Shown one piece after another: positions 44,987 to 56,654 of a stretch of DNA of 64,000 bases. The stretch comes from Cystobasidiopsis lactophilus (taxonomy: Eukaryota; Basidiomycota; Agaricostilbomycetes; Agaricostilbales; Chionosphaeraceae): the NCBI GenBank assembly GCA_001599975.1, contig BCIO01000003.1, positions 186,001 through 250,000 on the forward strand, given 5' to 3'. The position numbers and the translations under genes are program-made. The stretch's first letter is position 1, and each line of letters starts with the position of its first letter. Under the pieces are notes generated by a model. It was not told the origin of the DNA. It saw only the letters and a list, made by a program, of their open reading frames with translations, and searched no databases.

Positions 44987-45686
44987 AGTCTGAATCCTGG
45001 ACAAGACAGGAAGCGGGCAACTGCCAACGACGCGACCCGTATGTTTCAGAACGGATTCGACAAGGACGCCTTCTGTCCAACCTTCTGTCCAAGACAGCAT
45101 ACGGCCAACTGCCACCGACCCGGCCCGAATGTTTCAGAGGATTCGACAAGGACGCCTTCTGTCCAACATTCTCACCGAATGCACGACCAGGCATCTTGCA
45201 TCCAGAGCTTGGCCGCATTGCTGTACAGACAGACAGAGAAAAAGCGAGCGGGCGGGCTGGGCGGGCCCTTCTTCTTTGCTCAAGGCGACGAGTCCACTCG
45301 AAGCCTCCGCACGTCTTTGGATCACAGGAAATACTGACTAGGGGAAGAGGTAAAAAAAGACTGTTCACTGGGATCCCCACAGGCATTCAGCGCTCGTATT
45401 TCGGAGGTATTGAGGGATCATCGGCTCGAGAGTCTGATCCTGTTGAAGAGGAAGGCAACATTCCCGGCAGCGCGTATCTTTGCAGTAGGCAACTGTCACT
45501 TGTTGAGTGAAAAAGATGTTAAAACAAATCGTAAGCTGCGCAGGAGACAAGCATGAACATCGTGGTCGACGCGAAAGGCGGACGCCGTCTAGATCTGCTG
45601 GTGGCGCCACCGCGAGAGACCTCGCCGCTATGGTACGCGTTTGAATCAGCATTTGTTTTTCAGTTCATAGGTTACAAGCTACATCG
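44987..45686. other. Intergenic with a promoter-proximal tandem repeat
   Basis: No gene is supported. The part nearest 44986 holds two copies of an 88-base repeat that would lie in the promoter or leader of the - strand gene. The other part is the 3' flank of the F-box-like gene ending at 45687. Confidence 0.5.
45018..45167. repeat. Two imperfect copies of an 88-base direct repeat
   Basis: Copies at 45018-45081 and 45106-45167 share CAACTGCCA, ATGTTTCAGA and the longer GATTCGACAAGGACGCC followed by TTCTGTCCAAC. They differ at several positions and by a small gap. Confidence 0.8.
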
Positions 45687-47178
45687 TCACAGGGTGCCCT
45701 GGAGCTCCTGCCGAATGATGCTATCGGAAAAGTACAGTGGAACTCCAAATGGTTGAGGGTTGAGCCCTTGCGAGCGCCACTCACGACGCCACTCCGACAA
45801 CGTTTGAGCTGACGGAGTATTGTCCTGGTCATCGGCGGAGGCTTGAGCTGCGCTGCAACCTTTGATTGGATAAAGACGCACCTCCGACTTGCTGAGCATG
45901 CGAACAAGATCCGGGAACCATCCGAACGAAGCAGACAGCCGGGGGCGCTGTATCAAATGAACTTGTTGACTTGGTGAGGGAGATGAAATGTCAAGCGCAG
46001 TCAGTTAGCCGAAGCAGCAACAAGCGCACCGAAAATCGTCGACAACATGCAGCATCGATATGCTCTTGAGAGAGGGGAGAAGGTCCGCTTGCACCTCTAA
46101 CTCTTTCAAAACATGGCGCCAAAGGTGTCGGTCCTCGTACAATGTCGAACTTCGCACCAGCAGCGCTTGCAGTGAAGAAGGCAGGGCAGTGAGCATTGCG
46201 GGAATCGCCAGCCTGGAGGAGGCGGTGAGGACCAAATCCTGCACCTTGAGGCCACGAATGGAAGTTTCAGACAAGCCATAAGGCAAGGTGTAGGGCGTCA
46301 GAGGTGTTGTCTTGGACGTCGATGCCAGGCTGAGCGTATCCAGCGTATCTTTGACATTCAAGATGATGGCTGAGCAGTCGGAAATTTCACATTCGGAAAG
46401 GTGGAGATGGGTGAGGGAGCGAGGGAGGAGGAGGGAGCGAGGGCTCGAATGGACAGAGAGAGTGCCGGCGCCCGTCAACTTTTCCAAGAATAGAGAGGTG
46501 ATCTGCGGTCCAGAGGGAACCTCTGGCAGTTCTTGCTGGAAACTCCCATAGCTGAACTCGAGGCTCTGAAGTCTGGGGCAGCGCTGCAGCAGTGGGAAGA
46601 GGATGGCGCCGTCCAAGTCGCCCTTCGGGACCCCACTGATGGCCAAGGTCCGCAAACGCTTGCCGTCCAAGCGCTGAATGGTCTCAGGTCAACTAGGAAC
46701 GAGCGAACCAAGCCTTGGACCAACCTCAGCCAACCGCCGCAACAACCAGGCGTCGCAGTTCTCTACGCGAAGGCTTTCCAGATTCTTGCACAGAGTCGCA
46801 ATCTCATACGGGTGATGGCCACACCAACTGCGGGTGCGATTAGACGACAAGCCACGCTGTGACGCTTTCCCTTACCGGTCGTCGAAATCAAGCCGGCGAA
46901 CGAGCAATTCTGGAGACCAGTGCGTCGCCTCGTCAATCGTCCGCCGCAGGTTGGCCGATTGTGATCTAGAATACAGTTGGGAAGTCAAGTCGACGTGCCT
47001 GTACATACGCCTTAGAAGTCAAAACGAAAGCAGAAGAAAGAGGGCGTTCCGACCTGTATAATCGCGCACGGATGGCAGGCAGCAGTTCGGGCGAGAGCAG
47101 GCCATCGACTAGGTCAGCAAGGTCCTCGTTCTCGATGTACCCGATTATGACGGTCCAGACATCGACATTTAAGCACAT
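45687..47178 (-). CDS. F-box-like / leucine-rich protein related to the + strand array
   Basis: Five exons, 47054-47178, 46876-47010, 46725-46827, 46030-46682 and 45687-45969, give 432 residues with all phases agreeing. The head is VDVWTVIIGYIENED with LLPAIRARLYR, a degenerate form of the array head. The body has CKNLESLRVENC, RCPRLQSLEFSYGS and SLTHLHLSECEISD, clear leucine-rich repeat strands. The last intron was placed because it restores DDFR followed by HLIQRPRLSASF, which parallels the end of the neighbouring gene at 47346. Likely a diverged member of the same family. Confidence 0.7.
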
Positions 47179-47345
47179 TAGTCCACAGTGAGGGAACAAG
47201 AGATCTCGTTGGGGGCATGTTTTGGCGGAGAGAAGGGCGGCGCCAGCGAGGTCACCCCTAAATTGATCGATTTGGCAAGACCGGTACAGATGTGGTAGGC
47301 GCTTCAACATTGCAAGACATCCCAGATCTACGCGTCACGCAACCC

Positions 47346-48538
47346 TTAGAAGTCGGCCAACCAGGAAGAATCGCCAAAGTCGCGTTGTTGAAGAAGAGAG
47401 TACGAGGCGTTGTCCGCCGGCGAGTGCTCCGGAGTCTCACTTGGAAGCAATACCAACAGGCGAGGGCGTTGCGGGATAGGAGCATGCGCTTGAGCGTCGT
47501 CAAAGGATTTGGAGATGCTGAACAAGCGCAGGTGAGGGAGGATGCTGGGGGAGTGCAGCTGGGAGATGAAGCGAGAGATTGGCCCGGTCCCGCTTTCCGG
47601 CATCGTGCAATCTTCTAGCCGGACGTCCTCGATTGATCTTGGAAGGGATAGGATGAAGCGGCTTGCCGCCGACTCTTGCCCATCAGCCGACCAGTTGATG
47701 TTGGCCAACCTTAAGCTCTGGAGGCGGTGGCACTCTACAAAGAGCGAAAAGTCGACGACGTCTGCACACGCATCGAAACCGATAGACAGAGAGTCGAGCC
47801 AGAGGCCAGCTGTAGACACAATGGCCCCCAGCTCACTTGGAGAGACGCTGCAGAGCTCGAGGTGGCGAAGGGACGGCGTGAACAGAGGGTGCCAGCGGCC
47901 GCCAAATTGCAGTGGTCGCGTCATGCGGAGATGGGTGAGTGAGGGCATTGACACTGTCAAGCGATCGGGGCGCCACCCAAACCAAGGCCTATCAACATCC
48001 AACTCTTGAAGGCGCGTACAGTAGCTGAGGATCTTGTAAATGCGGCCAACATGTAGAACAGCACTGTCTCTTGAACTCAGTCGTAAGACGGTCAACACAG
48101 ACACTAGCGACTGGTCCACCAGAGACTTGAGGGTGGGCCAACGACCGAAAATCAAAGGGGACGCACTGGAACTACAGCCTCCATAGACCTGTTGTCGCAT
48201 TCAAATAAATGAAGGGTCCGTAAGGCGACGCATTTCTTCAGGGCCACAAGCGATTTATCGTTGTGAAGCTGGTCGAAGCCTAGTTTCAGACCCTTGATCA
48301 ACAAGCCCGGCTGCCAATCCTTTGCCTCCAAAAGGGTCCAGAAGAGCTTTTTTGCTTTACTCGGAGAGCGTATGTCGACCTCGGCGTATAGAGCTGACCG
48401 GCAGGCTGGAAGCAACGCTTTGCAGACAAATGCCGACACTTCTCGAAGAGCAGGCTTTTCGAGCTCGGATAGTATGAGGGCTAGGATCTCGACTGGCCAA
48501 TTGGTCGACGCCAGACGTGTACAGCAAGGCTTTGGCAT
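47346..48538 (-). CDS. F-box-like / leucine-rich protein related to the + strand array
   Basis: Exons 48167-48538 and 47346-48125 give 383 residues. The head is NWPVEILALILSELEKPAL with VCKALLPACRSALYAEV. The body contains CVALRTLHLFECDNRS, SLTHLRMTRPLQFG, SLRHLELCSVSPSE and CHRLQSLRLANINW, leucine-rich repeat strands. The intron is only 41 bases with donor GTGCGT. An alternative donor nine bases upstream is also in phase. It sits next to, and resembles, the gene at 45687, so the two form a tandem pair. Confidence 0.75.
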
Positions 48539-49003
48539 CTTGGTTGTATGGGAGCAAGGGCAACTTTGGCAGAAGGGGGAAGAATCAAGCGGTGTCGTCG
48601 CACACAGCTGCACGGATTGCCGTGCCTTTCCGTGCGACAGGAGAAGCAACGCATCAAATTCCAGCGACCATCAGTCCAGACCATGATCACAGCGAACAAG
48701 CAATGGGGCAGCAAAAAAGCAGGCTGAACAGCTTTTTATGGCTTTTGCCACCAACAGTCTGTGTACCATCAGACGGCGCCGGACCTGCTGCCCAATGCTT
48801 TTCGAGAATCTAAACAGGTGTCGTCGTCGGAAGCAACCAATGTGAGCCGGCAACAGGAGCTGGCCCCAAAAGTTTGGAGAAGGCCGCGGCTCGTCCGAAA
48901 GCCTCATCAGAGGCCATCATCGAGTGTGGAGCACAGCGACGACTGGAGGCGTACGGCGTCGGTCCTGGCGAACGACCAAACGACGAAGGAGCGCGGAGCC
49001 CGA
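48539..49003. promoter_or_regulatory. Divergent intergenic region
   Basis: The 465 bases lie between the F-box-like gene (-) and the histidine kinase gene (+) and should hold both promoters. The + strand frame of the kinase stays open upstream to about 48761 but has no ATG there. No distinct element was identified. Confidence 0.5.
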
Positions 49004-51998
49004 ATGGAATGGCTGGACTGCGTCCCTTTGCCGCTGTTCCTGTTTGCGGAGGATCTGTCGCTCGTCGCGCAGAACCAGCTCGCCCTCGATCTTCTAGGGC
49101 CAAAACCCGCCCAAACATTTGACGAGATCTTCTCGCTTGACACGCTTGAAGTGACTTCCTCTCCGCCGCCTCTCGATGACATTATTCGCTCCACCCAGCT
49201 CGCCCTCAAGACCAGTCCTCATGGGGCCCAACTCTATGCGATCGCGTCTCAACGATGCTCTTTGCCCTCCCCAATCAATCACTGTCCCTCTCCCTCGTCC
49301 CATCCTGGGCCAGCTTTCTCCATCGTCCTCAAAGACGCCCTCTCCGAAGTGATCCAATTGGACACCGCCCAGCCCAGCTTCGACCACTTCAAGGCCGCCC
49401 TCGCGGACGAACAGGCTCTTGTCGAAGCTCCAACTGTCGCTAGCGAAGGCCGCCAAGCTGGCATTCGCAGTCTGGCTGACATCTTGACGAAGATTGAGGA
49501 CATGAGAAACCCAAACCTCGAGATGCTGCAAACAATCTTGGCCCACATGAAGCCAATAGTGTGCACGACGAGCGCTCATGGGGAGCTCAAGTACATCAAT
49601 CGACCCTTCATGGACTACACTGGTCTTACAAAGGAAACGGCATACGACATGAAGCTCTGGTTCACTTTATTCCATCCCGAGGATTTGCCCGGAGCTGTGT
49701 GAGCTGGCATCACATTTCTCTGCAAGAATCTTCCTTTGACCCTGTTCCGCTCCGCTCAGAGCAAGCTTTGCCCGCGCGAGTGAAACGGGCGAGGATCTGC
49801 ACATCCAGTACAGAATCAAAAGAAAGGATGGAGCGTGGCGATGGCATGAAGCTCGTGGATCTCTCATTGAATACAAACACGCACCAGATGGGCAGATGCG
49901 CATTTGCTCCATCACAGACATCGAGGACATCGTCAATGTGCGTTCTGCAGTGCCTACGGACTTTTTTCCCTCGCTGAACCTCCAGGTAGGCTCGCAAGGA
50001 AGTTGAAGAGCACAAGCGGCGCATGTCGGCAGTACTCAGCTCTACTCATGTCCTGTTGTTGAACGTCGACTTGGATCTCAAGATTCAGTTCTCGGAAGGC
50101 TCGCCGCGGCAGAAGCCCCAATGGTCCTCGGCTATCATTGGACAACTGCTTACGGATGCTTGGCCGGATCAAAAGCTGGAAGATGGCGTCCGAAAGGCCA
50201 GAGACTTGGAGCGAGCGCTTCCAGCCTTCGCGTCAGAGCTCCAAATTGGCCAACAAGTAGCAGTATACCGCTATCACCTCTCGCCCCACTTCGATCAGTC
50301 ACAGCTGAAGGGGATCAACATCGTAGCAGTCGACGTGACGGAAACAGCCGAGAAGGAGGCAGCTTTCCGGAAGGCGGAGGACAGTCGGAAGGAGCTGCTG
50401 CACTCCGAAATGGCAGCAAAGGCGGCATCAAAGTTCAAGAGCAATTTCTTGAGCAACGTCAGCCACGAAATCAGGACGCCAATCACGGTCATGATGGGCT
50501 GTGCCGAGCTTCTGCTGGCGGATACCGGTCTTTCTGAACGCCAGCGAGATTTGGTGCACACTGCTGCCTTCTCTGTAAAGGTTCTGATAGCTAATAGCTA
50601 ATTCATTCCTGCAGGCCGAGAAGAGCATTGAAGCTGGCCAATTCTTGCTGGAGTTGGTCGCCCAAGTCCTCGACATTGGCAAGATTGAGAATGGCAAGCT
50701 CGACATCGACGTCCAGCCTGTGCACCTCTCCTCCTCCATTGAACACACGCGCCTCTTTTCGATGACCCGTCCGAACTCGTCGGTCAAAATGATCGAGTCT
50801 GTCTCACCATGCTACACCGGCCTGGTGTATGGTGACCTGCTGCGCATAAAGCAGGTTTTAGCCAACCTGCTTTCCAACGCCGTCAAGTTTTGCGACAGCG
50901 GCATTATTGAATTCTCCATGGCTCAGGAAGCTGAGACGGACTCGCACGTTGACATCTGCTACAGTACGTTCCCTTGGGTTTCTCGAGCGAGGATACACAT
51001 GGCTTATTCCCTTGGTTCAGCTGTGCGAGACACCGGTGCGTTGAGAACCCCACATTTGACGTTGCCTGTCTCGCCCATCCTGAGCGCTGGCAGGCATCGG
51101 CATCGACCCGGAAGTTATCAAGACGCTTTTTGTGCCTTTCCAGCAAGCAGACCTCTCGACGGTCAGGAAGTACGGAGGGAAGTGTCTCCCACCCTTTCAC
51201 CGGAGTCCTCAAAACTGACAGGAATTTTGCTCCACAGGCAGTGGCCTCGGACTTTACCTCTGCAGATCTCTCGTCACACTTATGGGTGGGACAATTGACC
51301 TCGAATCCCAGGTTGGCAAGGGGACGACAGGTGCGTTCTGCATACATTTGGCGGAGAAGAAGTAAGTATGAAAGCTGACTGCACCTCCGACACTTTCAGT
51401 CTCGGTGCATCTGCCGTTCTCGAAGGTTCCCTCTGCAGCACCGTTCTCGCCATTCATCAGTAGTGGCGCATCTCCTCAGCTGGGCAAGCCCCGCCAAGAA
51501 ATCCGTGTTTTGGTTGCAGAAGGCAAGCACGGCGCTGAAGCTTTTTCCAAGATGCATCTCACCGGTTTTGCACTCAGACAACAAGATTCTCCGAGATCTG
51601 CTGCTTGCCATGCTGGCAAAGCTCGGTTTTCAAGCGGAAGCCGTCACCAACGGCTTAGAAGCTATCGATCAAGCGCAGAGCCGCCCTTACGACATCATCC
51701 TTTTGGATATTCAGATGCCACTGCTGGACGGATGTGAAGCCGCCACTCGCATTCGCAAGTCCTCCAACAACAAGATCGCCAAAGTACCCATCATTGCCTT
51801 GACGGCCAGCGCCATCAAAGGCGACGAAGAGATCTTCGTGCGTCATGTGGCCACTCACCCCCGAGAACAATGTGCTGACTAGGCTTACAGCGCGCTGCGG
51901 GCATGACGGGCTATCTTCCAAAGCCCGTGCGTCTTACTACACTGGAGAGTGCCATTATCGACCAGCTTGCTTCGCATTCGCACATTCGACCTCAATGA
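49004..51998 (+). CDS. Hybrid histidine kinase with PAS domain and receiver
   Basis: The start MEWLDCVPLPLFLFAEDLSL leads into a PAS-like sensor region (GELKYINRPFMDYTGL, then IQYRIKRKDGAWRWHEARG). A second sensor-like part follows, then the H box FLSNVSHEIRTPI (about 50450). The ATPase domain has LANLLSNAVKF, DTGIGIDPEV and YGGSGLGLYLCRSL. The receiver starts RVLVAEDNKILRDLLL, has the phospho-acceptor in IILLDIQMP, and a late lysine in YLPKPV. It ends at 51996-51998. Such kinases autophosphorylate on histidine and pass phosphate to their own receiver and then to Ypd1-type carriers. No membrane segment is seen, so it is probably cytosolic. The intron inside the receiver (51523-51577) starts with GC. 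Confidence 0.9.
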
Positions 51999-52127
51999 TT
52001 GCTCCGAGTCGTGTATCCAACTGTGCTCTAATCTGTACTTGCATGGAGGCTCGCAGCACTTCGCACACTTGTAATAACATTTCTCAATTTAATCACCTCC
52101 CTTTCGCATTGATACGGCCACACAACT

Positions 52128-54847
52128 TTAGTCCACCTTTTGGACACTGCTGGCTTGGCGAGAGGCATAAGTCGCGTCAATCTTCTCGTCCTTGCCCACC
52201 ATCTGGGCCTCAATGTCCTCGGCATCGAGAGGCTTGCCAGAGAGATAATCTTGGGCATGCTGGTCTTCGACCACGATCGTGTCGGGGTCCTTGGGCAACA
52301 GGACGTTGAGCAATACGGCGACGATGGCATAAATCAGGAATGGCGTGGAGATGATGATGACTGTCGAGCGCAGAGAGAGTCAGCAACGCCACCATCATGC
52401 CGAGCACAACGCACCCAGAGCGTCCATGAAACCGCGCAAGGCATGGTTCGAGCCTTGGTACCTGCTTACGACCCTTAGCACACAGATAAGCACACACCCT
52501 CAGCTTTAATTTACGTAAACATGAAGGTGCTCCAGTCTCTGAAGGCATTTGTCAGAGAGGGTCTGAAAAGAAAGCATTGAACTCACGGGACGAGCAAGTT
52601 GCCCATGCCTGCCGGTTGCGTTAGTCAAGAAATTTCAAGTTGTCGAGGGCAAATGTAGCCTACCGAATGAGAACGAGGCGGCCATAATGAACCGGTCGCG
52701 TCTAGTCCACTTGACGAAAGCCAGGACACGAAGGCCAGAAACGCAGACGGTTGAGAACAAAAACGTCGTGACGCCACCCAACACGCTGTTAGGGATGGCC
52801 AAGAAAACGCCAGAGATCTTGGCGAGAACGCCATAAAAGATCAAAATGCCAGCACACCTGCGAAGAGCAGGTCAGTTTGGTTCAGAACGCCGGCCATTCG
52901 CTTACCAGTAACCAGCTCCGCGATTAGCACAGCGCGTTAAGACAATGACACCGTTGTTCTGGGCGAAGATGGACATCGGAGTGACGGTAAAGAGGGCGGC
53001 GAGGAGACCGTTGAAGCCATCAGCAAGCAAGCCGGCTTGCACGCGAGATTCGTAAAGAAGGCCAGCGACTGGCTGTCGAGAGGCTTCACTGCTCGCAGTG
53101 ATGTCGCCAACGGCTTCACATCCAAGGGAGACGTAGACGCAGATCATGGGCAAAATCGCGGGAGCGTAAATCCTGAGAGCAGGTCAGCAAGCGATCCTCC
53201 CTTGAGGTTGGAAGTATTCACTTGAGCGGGAATGTCTTGACCCATCTAAATGTGCCAAAGAGTGAGCGGTTGAGCGAGCCTAGCCAGGCTCGACGACTCA
53301 CAGAAAAGTGATTGCTGGGGCAGAAGTGATAGAGGAGCCGTCCACATAACCGGTACCTCCTGCGACGATCATGCCCATAGCGAGACCAAGGATGATCGAG
53401 GCATTCTTCATGAAAGGCGAGCCAAACTGATCATAGCAAGGTAAAGTCAAGTGAAGCTCTGCTCAACAGCAAACAAACAACCCACAAATTCGATGAGGAT
53501 GATGGTGAAGTAGGTGAGGAAGCCCAAACCAAGGAACTTGGCGTCACCCCAGGGCAACGGACGAGGAGCGAAGATGGTGGGGCAAAGGTTGAAGATCGAT
53601 GGAGCGTCCGGGTGGTTTTGGCAGCCATTGGAGCCACCGCCCCAGGCCAAGAATCCACTGTCACCGATCAAGGAAGCACCGATGAGGAAGACGACACCGC
53701 CAGTCACGATAGGCGAGAAGATGCGCTTGAGCGTGGTGGGCTTGACGAAAGCCAGACCCATCAAGGTCAGGGAGCAAAGGGCAGCCGTGCCGAGCAAGTG
53801 ACCAAAAGCTTCCGGGCATGGATCTGGCTCTGGTTCAGCTTGTGCTGCGTCATAGTGGGAGGTGACGGGCTTACCTCTGGTGGTGACGCCATCCACGGTC
53901 GAGCTGGTGCAAGTGCCGTCGTTATACAGGGCGTTGAAGATGGCGCCGGCAGTGGACAGTGTTGCGAAAGAGGTGCCCACGACAGTGATCAAACCGGTGC
54001 CATAGTAGTACTTAGTGCCAGGAACTTGGCAGGCGGGAGTGATAAGCTGGTTTCTCGCAAAGAGACCAGAGTGAGCGCTCACTTCTCCAGCGGGTCATCT
54101 GCAGAGCAGATAGAATACCGGCGGTCTGTCCCAACAGCGTCAATATAGGTGAAAGGCAAGCGAGGGCGCACCCGAAGGCAACCCTCCCAGGCAACGACGG
54201 CGGCTCACAATCAAACTAGCGGCCACCATGTAGTTTTGAGTAGGCCCGTCCAAGTTCAATTCTGAAGCGAAGATGATGGGCGGTGTAATAAGACCAGCCT
54301 GGGAAGACGAAAAGCTGAGCCCTCGAAACATTCGGGATGAGGCGGGCGCTCACAATCATCGACAGCGAGTGCTGGAAGCCACCTGAGGAAGCACATACTG
54401 AGTCACCGATGTGTCGAGAGGTGCCGCACAGCACTCACAGATGAAAGCGACCAAGATAGGCAAGCTCTCCTCGAGGGAGTAGAAGGGTGTGGGTCGGACC
54501 TTCCTGGGGCCTTTGCCGAACTTGAAAGGCAAGGTGGGCATGCACAAGCCGCTCAAGTCATAGCTGCCAATCCATCCGTCTTTGCTGGAGACCTAGACGC
54601 CGATACGGGTCAGGTTCTTGTGATCGTGTTGGGTCCATGTCCTCGGAATGGAAACCAACCTTCTCCTTGAAGCCCCTAAACGTAGGAGGCTTGACAGTCG
54701 AATTGCGTAGAGCCTCCCAGTCATCCGGGGTGTGTTGAGTTGGACTGTGAATGCGCTATCAGTTTGCGCGTTCTGGCGCCTGAGACTCCATCGATGCCGG
54801 GCTCACTCGTCTCGATAAGTGGGTTGGGTGGTCACAGTGGTCGCCAT
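52128..54847 (-). CDS. Nucleobase:cation symporter of the NAT/NCS2 family (UapA/UapC-like)
   Basis: A many-exon - strand gene starts at 54847 with MATTVTTQPTYRDE. Membrane segments follow, including AGLITPPIIFASELNL, LITVVGTSFATLSTAGAIF, TGGVVFLIGASLIGDSG and FLGLGFLTYFTIILIEF. The family signature QNNGVIVLTRCANRGAG lies near 52920-52960. The preceding SLGCEAVGDITASSE is another conserved NAT stretch. The C-terminus is charged and ends at 52128-52130. Fungal members import xanthine, uric acid or uracil with protons at the plasma membrane. The exact base cannot be told. Confidence 0.92.
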
Positions 54848-55633
54848 CTTGTCTGAAAGGCGAGTAGAATGAGAGCAAGAAGCAGAAAAAGCAAGTGGCG
54901 AACTTGCGATCTTACCCTATCATCGGCCTAGGCCAGAAATGATGTAGGGACGAGATAAGGACTTTTAGACCCGTGTTGCCCTTGATCTGCCCCCTCATTT
55001 TGGCTTTTTTATTTTCTGCGCCCTTGCTTAGTGTCGTGTGGGCAAAGATGCCGGGCGTGGCCCGAGGGAGCAGGGCAGAGCGAGCGAAGAACTTGCGAAC
55101 GCTAAATGAAGACACGCTGACGCGCGCGACTGCACGCCTCAAACTGTGCTGGCCCGGGTTTTTAACGTTTTCCGCAGCAGCCCAACCAGTCCGCGAACGG
55201 GCGCCAAGAAGGGTGGAGCCTCGTCAAGCCTCGTCCCTGCGGCTCCTGCGGAAGGCCGAGAGGACGTCCAGTTGCAGCGATCGGATCAGCGGCATTCGTT
55301 TGTCGGGTCAAACATGGGTCAGGACCCAGACGCCTCAAACAGAGGCCAGAGCGCGGGGCCCAAGCCGAGAGGACGCAGGGCCTCCAGACGACCATTCGCC
55401 GTGGCAGATCTCCGTGACCTAACCAGCGCAAGTCGAACCGCTTGCGTAGACCGAGAAAGAAAGAAGTCAACTTCGACATAGTACATACTGTAGTGGAGTT
55501 GGCGATGGCGAGCGAGACAGGAAGGAGAAGGCCGCCCACCGCAGAGCAGCATTGCAAAGCGCAAGCACAAACGAGGTCACAGAGTGGGCCCGTTACAACG
55601 TATGTGCAGCTTGAGATCACGGCAAGGACGCAT
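54848..55633. other. Intergenic
   Basis: No gene is supported. The part near 54847 should be the permease promoter; the part near 55633 is the 3' flank of the TspO-like gene. A GC-rich open frame on the + strand at 54973-55422 starts without ATG and has no recognisable features. Confidence 0.45.
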
Positions 55634-56503
55634 TCAATTCAGCCAAACGATACCGCCTGTAGTCAGAGCTCAGCGCTCGTAGGGCGGGTGGCACCGATGG
55701 CGGAAAGCATTGAACTCACCGTTCAAGTAGGTGGCATAGGTCAACCACAGGCTGTAAGCAGTGTAGATGTAGCCAGCTGTAGGACTTAAGCCGAACGAGG
55801 TGGACTGCGGATGGTTCTCTACTCAAAGGCAGTGCAATGGCTTCAAGCGAAAAGAGAACGCACCGTCAGCTTGTAGACGGTGCCGGTGAGCACCAGAATA
55901 TCGGCTAATGCCAGCTTGGTCGTATGTATGCCAAAGACTTGGTAGCGGCAACTGAGTTTACGGAAGTAGGCTGTGGACGTGAGGAGCTCACAGAGAGGAG
56001 TCCAGAGTAGATTCAAGCCTAGCTGGGCCCAATGCAACTTCAAGGCGAAAGCAGCTTCGTCCCTCATCAACGGTGAAAGAAACTGCAAGGCGCTCTCTGA
56101 CGTGTCAGAACCTCGGAAGCATTCAGTAGGGGCCGAGGAAGCGCACTGATGTTTGCAGGCCGTAAAGCAGGCTGGCTGCGTAGCCCATGCCGCCGTAGAG
56201 CAATGTCCAAACGATTGGGAAGACGACATTAGGAGGTTCTGCGGGCGACACCTCACGGTCGTCAAGAGAAGCTCTCGGCCAGCTTGCGAAGGGGAACACA
56301 AGCTCACTGCCCATGGGAGGCTGCCGCAACGTCGGGTACCACTAATTTCAAGCTTTGAATCTCGCTTGCGAACGCAGACAGAAGGGCAAAGGCAGTACAT
56401 TTTTGACCGACGACTTGGTGAGCAGGCCGCTGGCCGTGCCGACAGCAATGTGCAGGCCCACGCTGAGCGCTGGGTTCGCGACCAATCCGGCAAACGAGAA
56501 CAT
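55634..56503 (-). CDS. TspO/MBR family membrane protein
   Basis: The - strand gene has about six exons. Exon 1 (from 56503) gives MFSFAGLVANPALSVGLHIA. Next come WYPTLRQPPMG and PPNVVFPIVWTLLYGGMGYA, the hallmark of TspO. Then WAQLGLNLLWTPL, KLALADILVLTGTVYKLT, and the last exons AGYIYTAYSLWLTYATYLNG and GGIVWLN. Five membrane helices with the tryptophan-rich motifs are all present. Family members bind porphyrins and sterols in mitochondrial or bacterial outer membranes and are linked to oxidative stress. It is divergent from the FHA-domain gene. Confidence 0.88.
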
Positions 56504-56654
56504 TCTGAGTGTTACAAGTGGCGAATCGGGAAAGAGAAACGCAATGCAGAGGCTGAAGGAAGGGGCAAGGCGGCACCACCACTTGGGGAAATCGGTTGTT
56601 TTGTTTTTCGCCAAAGGCCCAAGCGAAAGGTTGAGGAGGGTCTAAGTCGACAAC
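56504..56654. promoter_or_regulatory. Short divergent promoter between TspO-like and FHA genes
   Basis: Only 151 bases separate the two start codons, so regulatory parts must be shared or overlap. No clear TATA box was seen. Confidence 0.55.

Noticed and set aside
54973-55422. Hydrophobic start resembling a signal peptide on the + strand
   Set aside because: The frame has no ATG at its beginning and the rest is low-information arginine-rich sequence.
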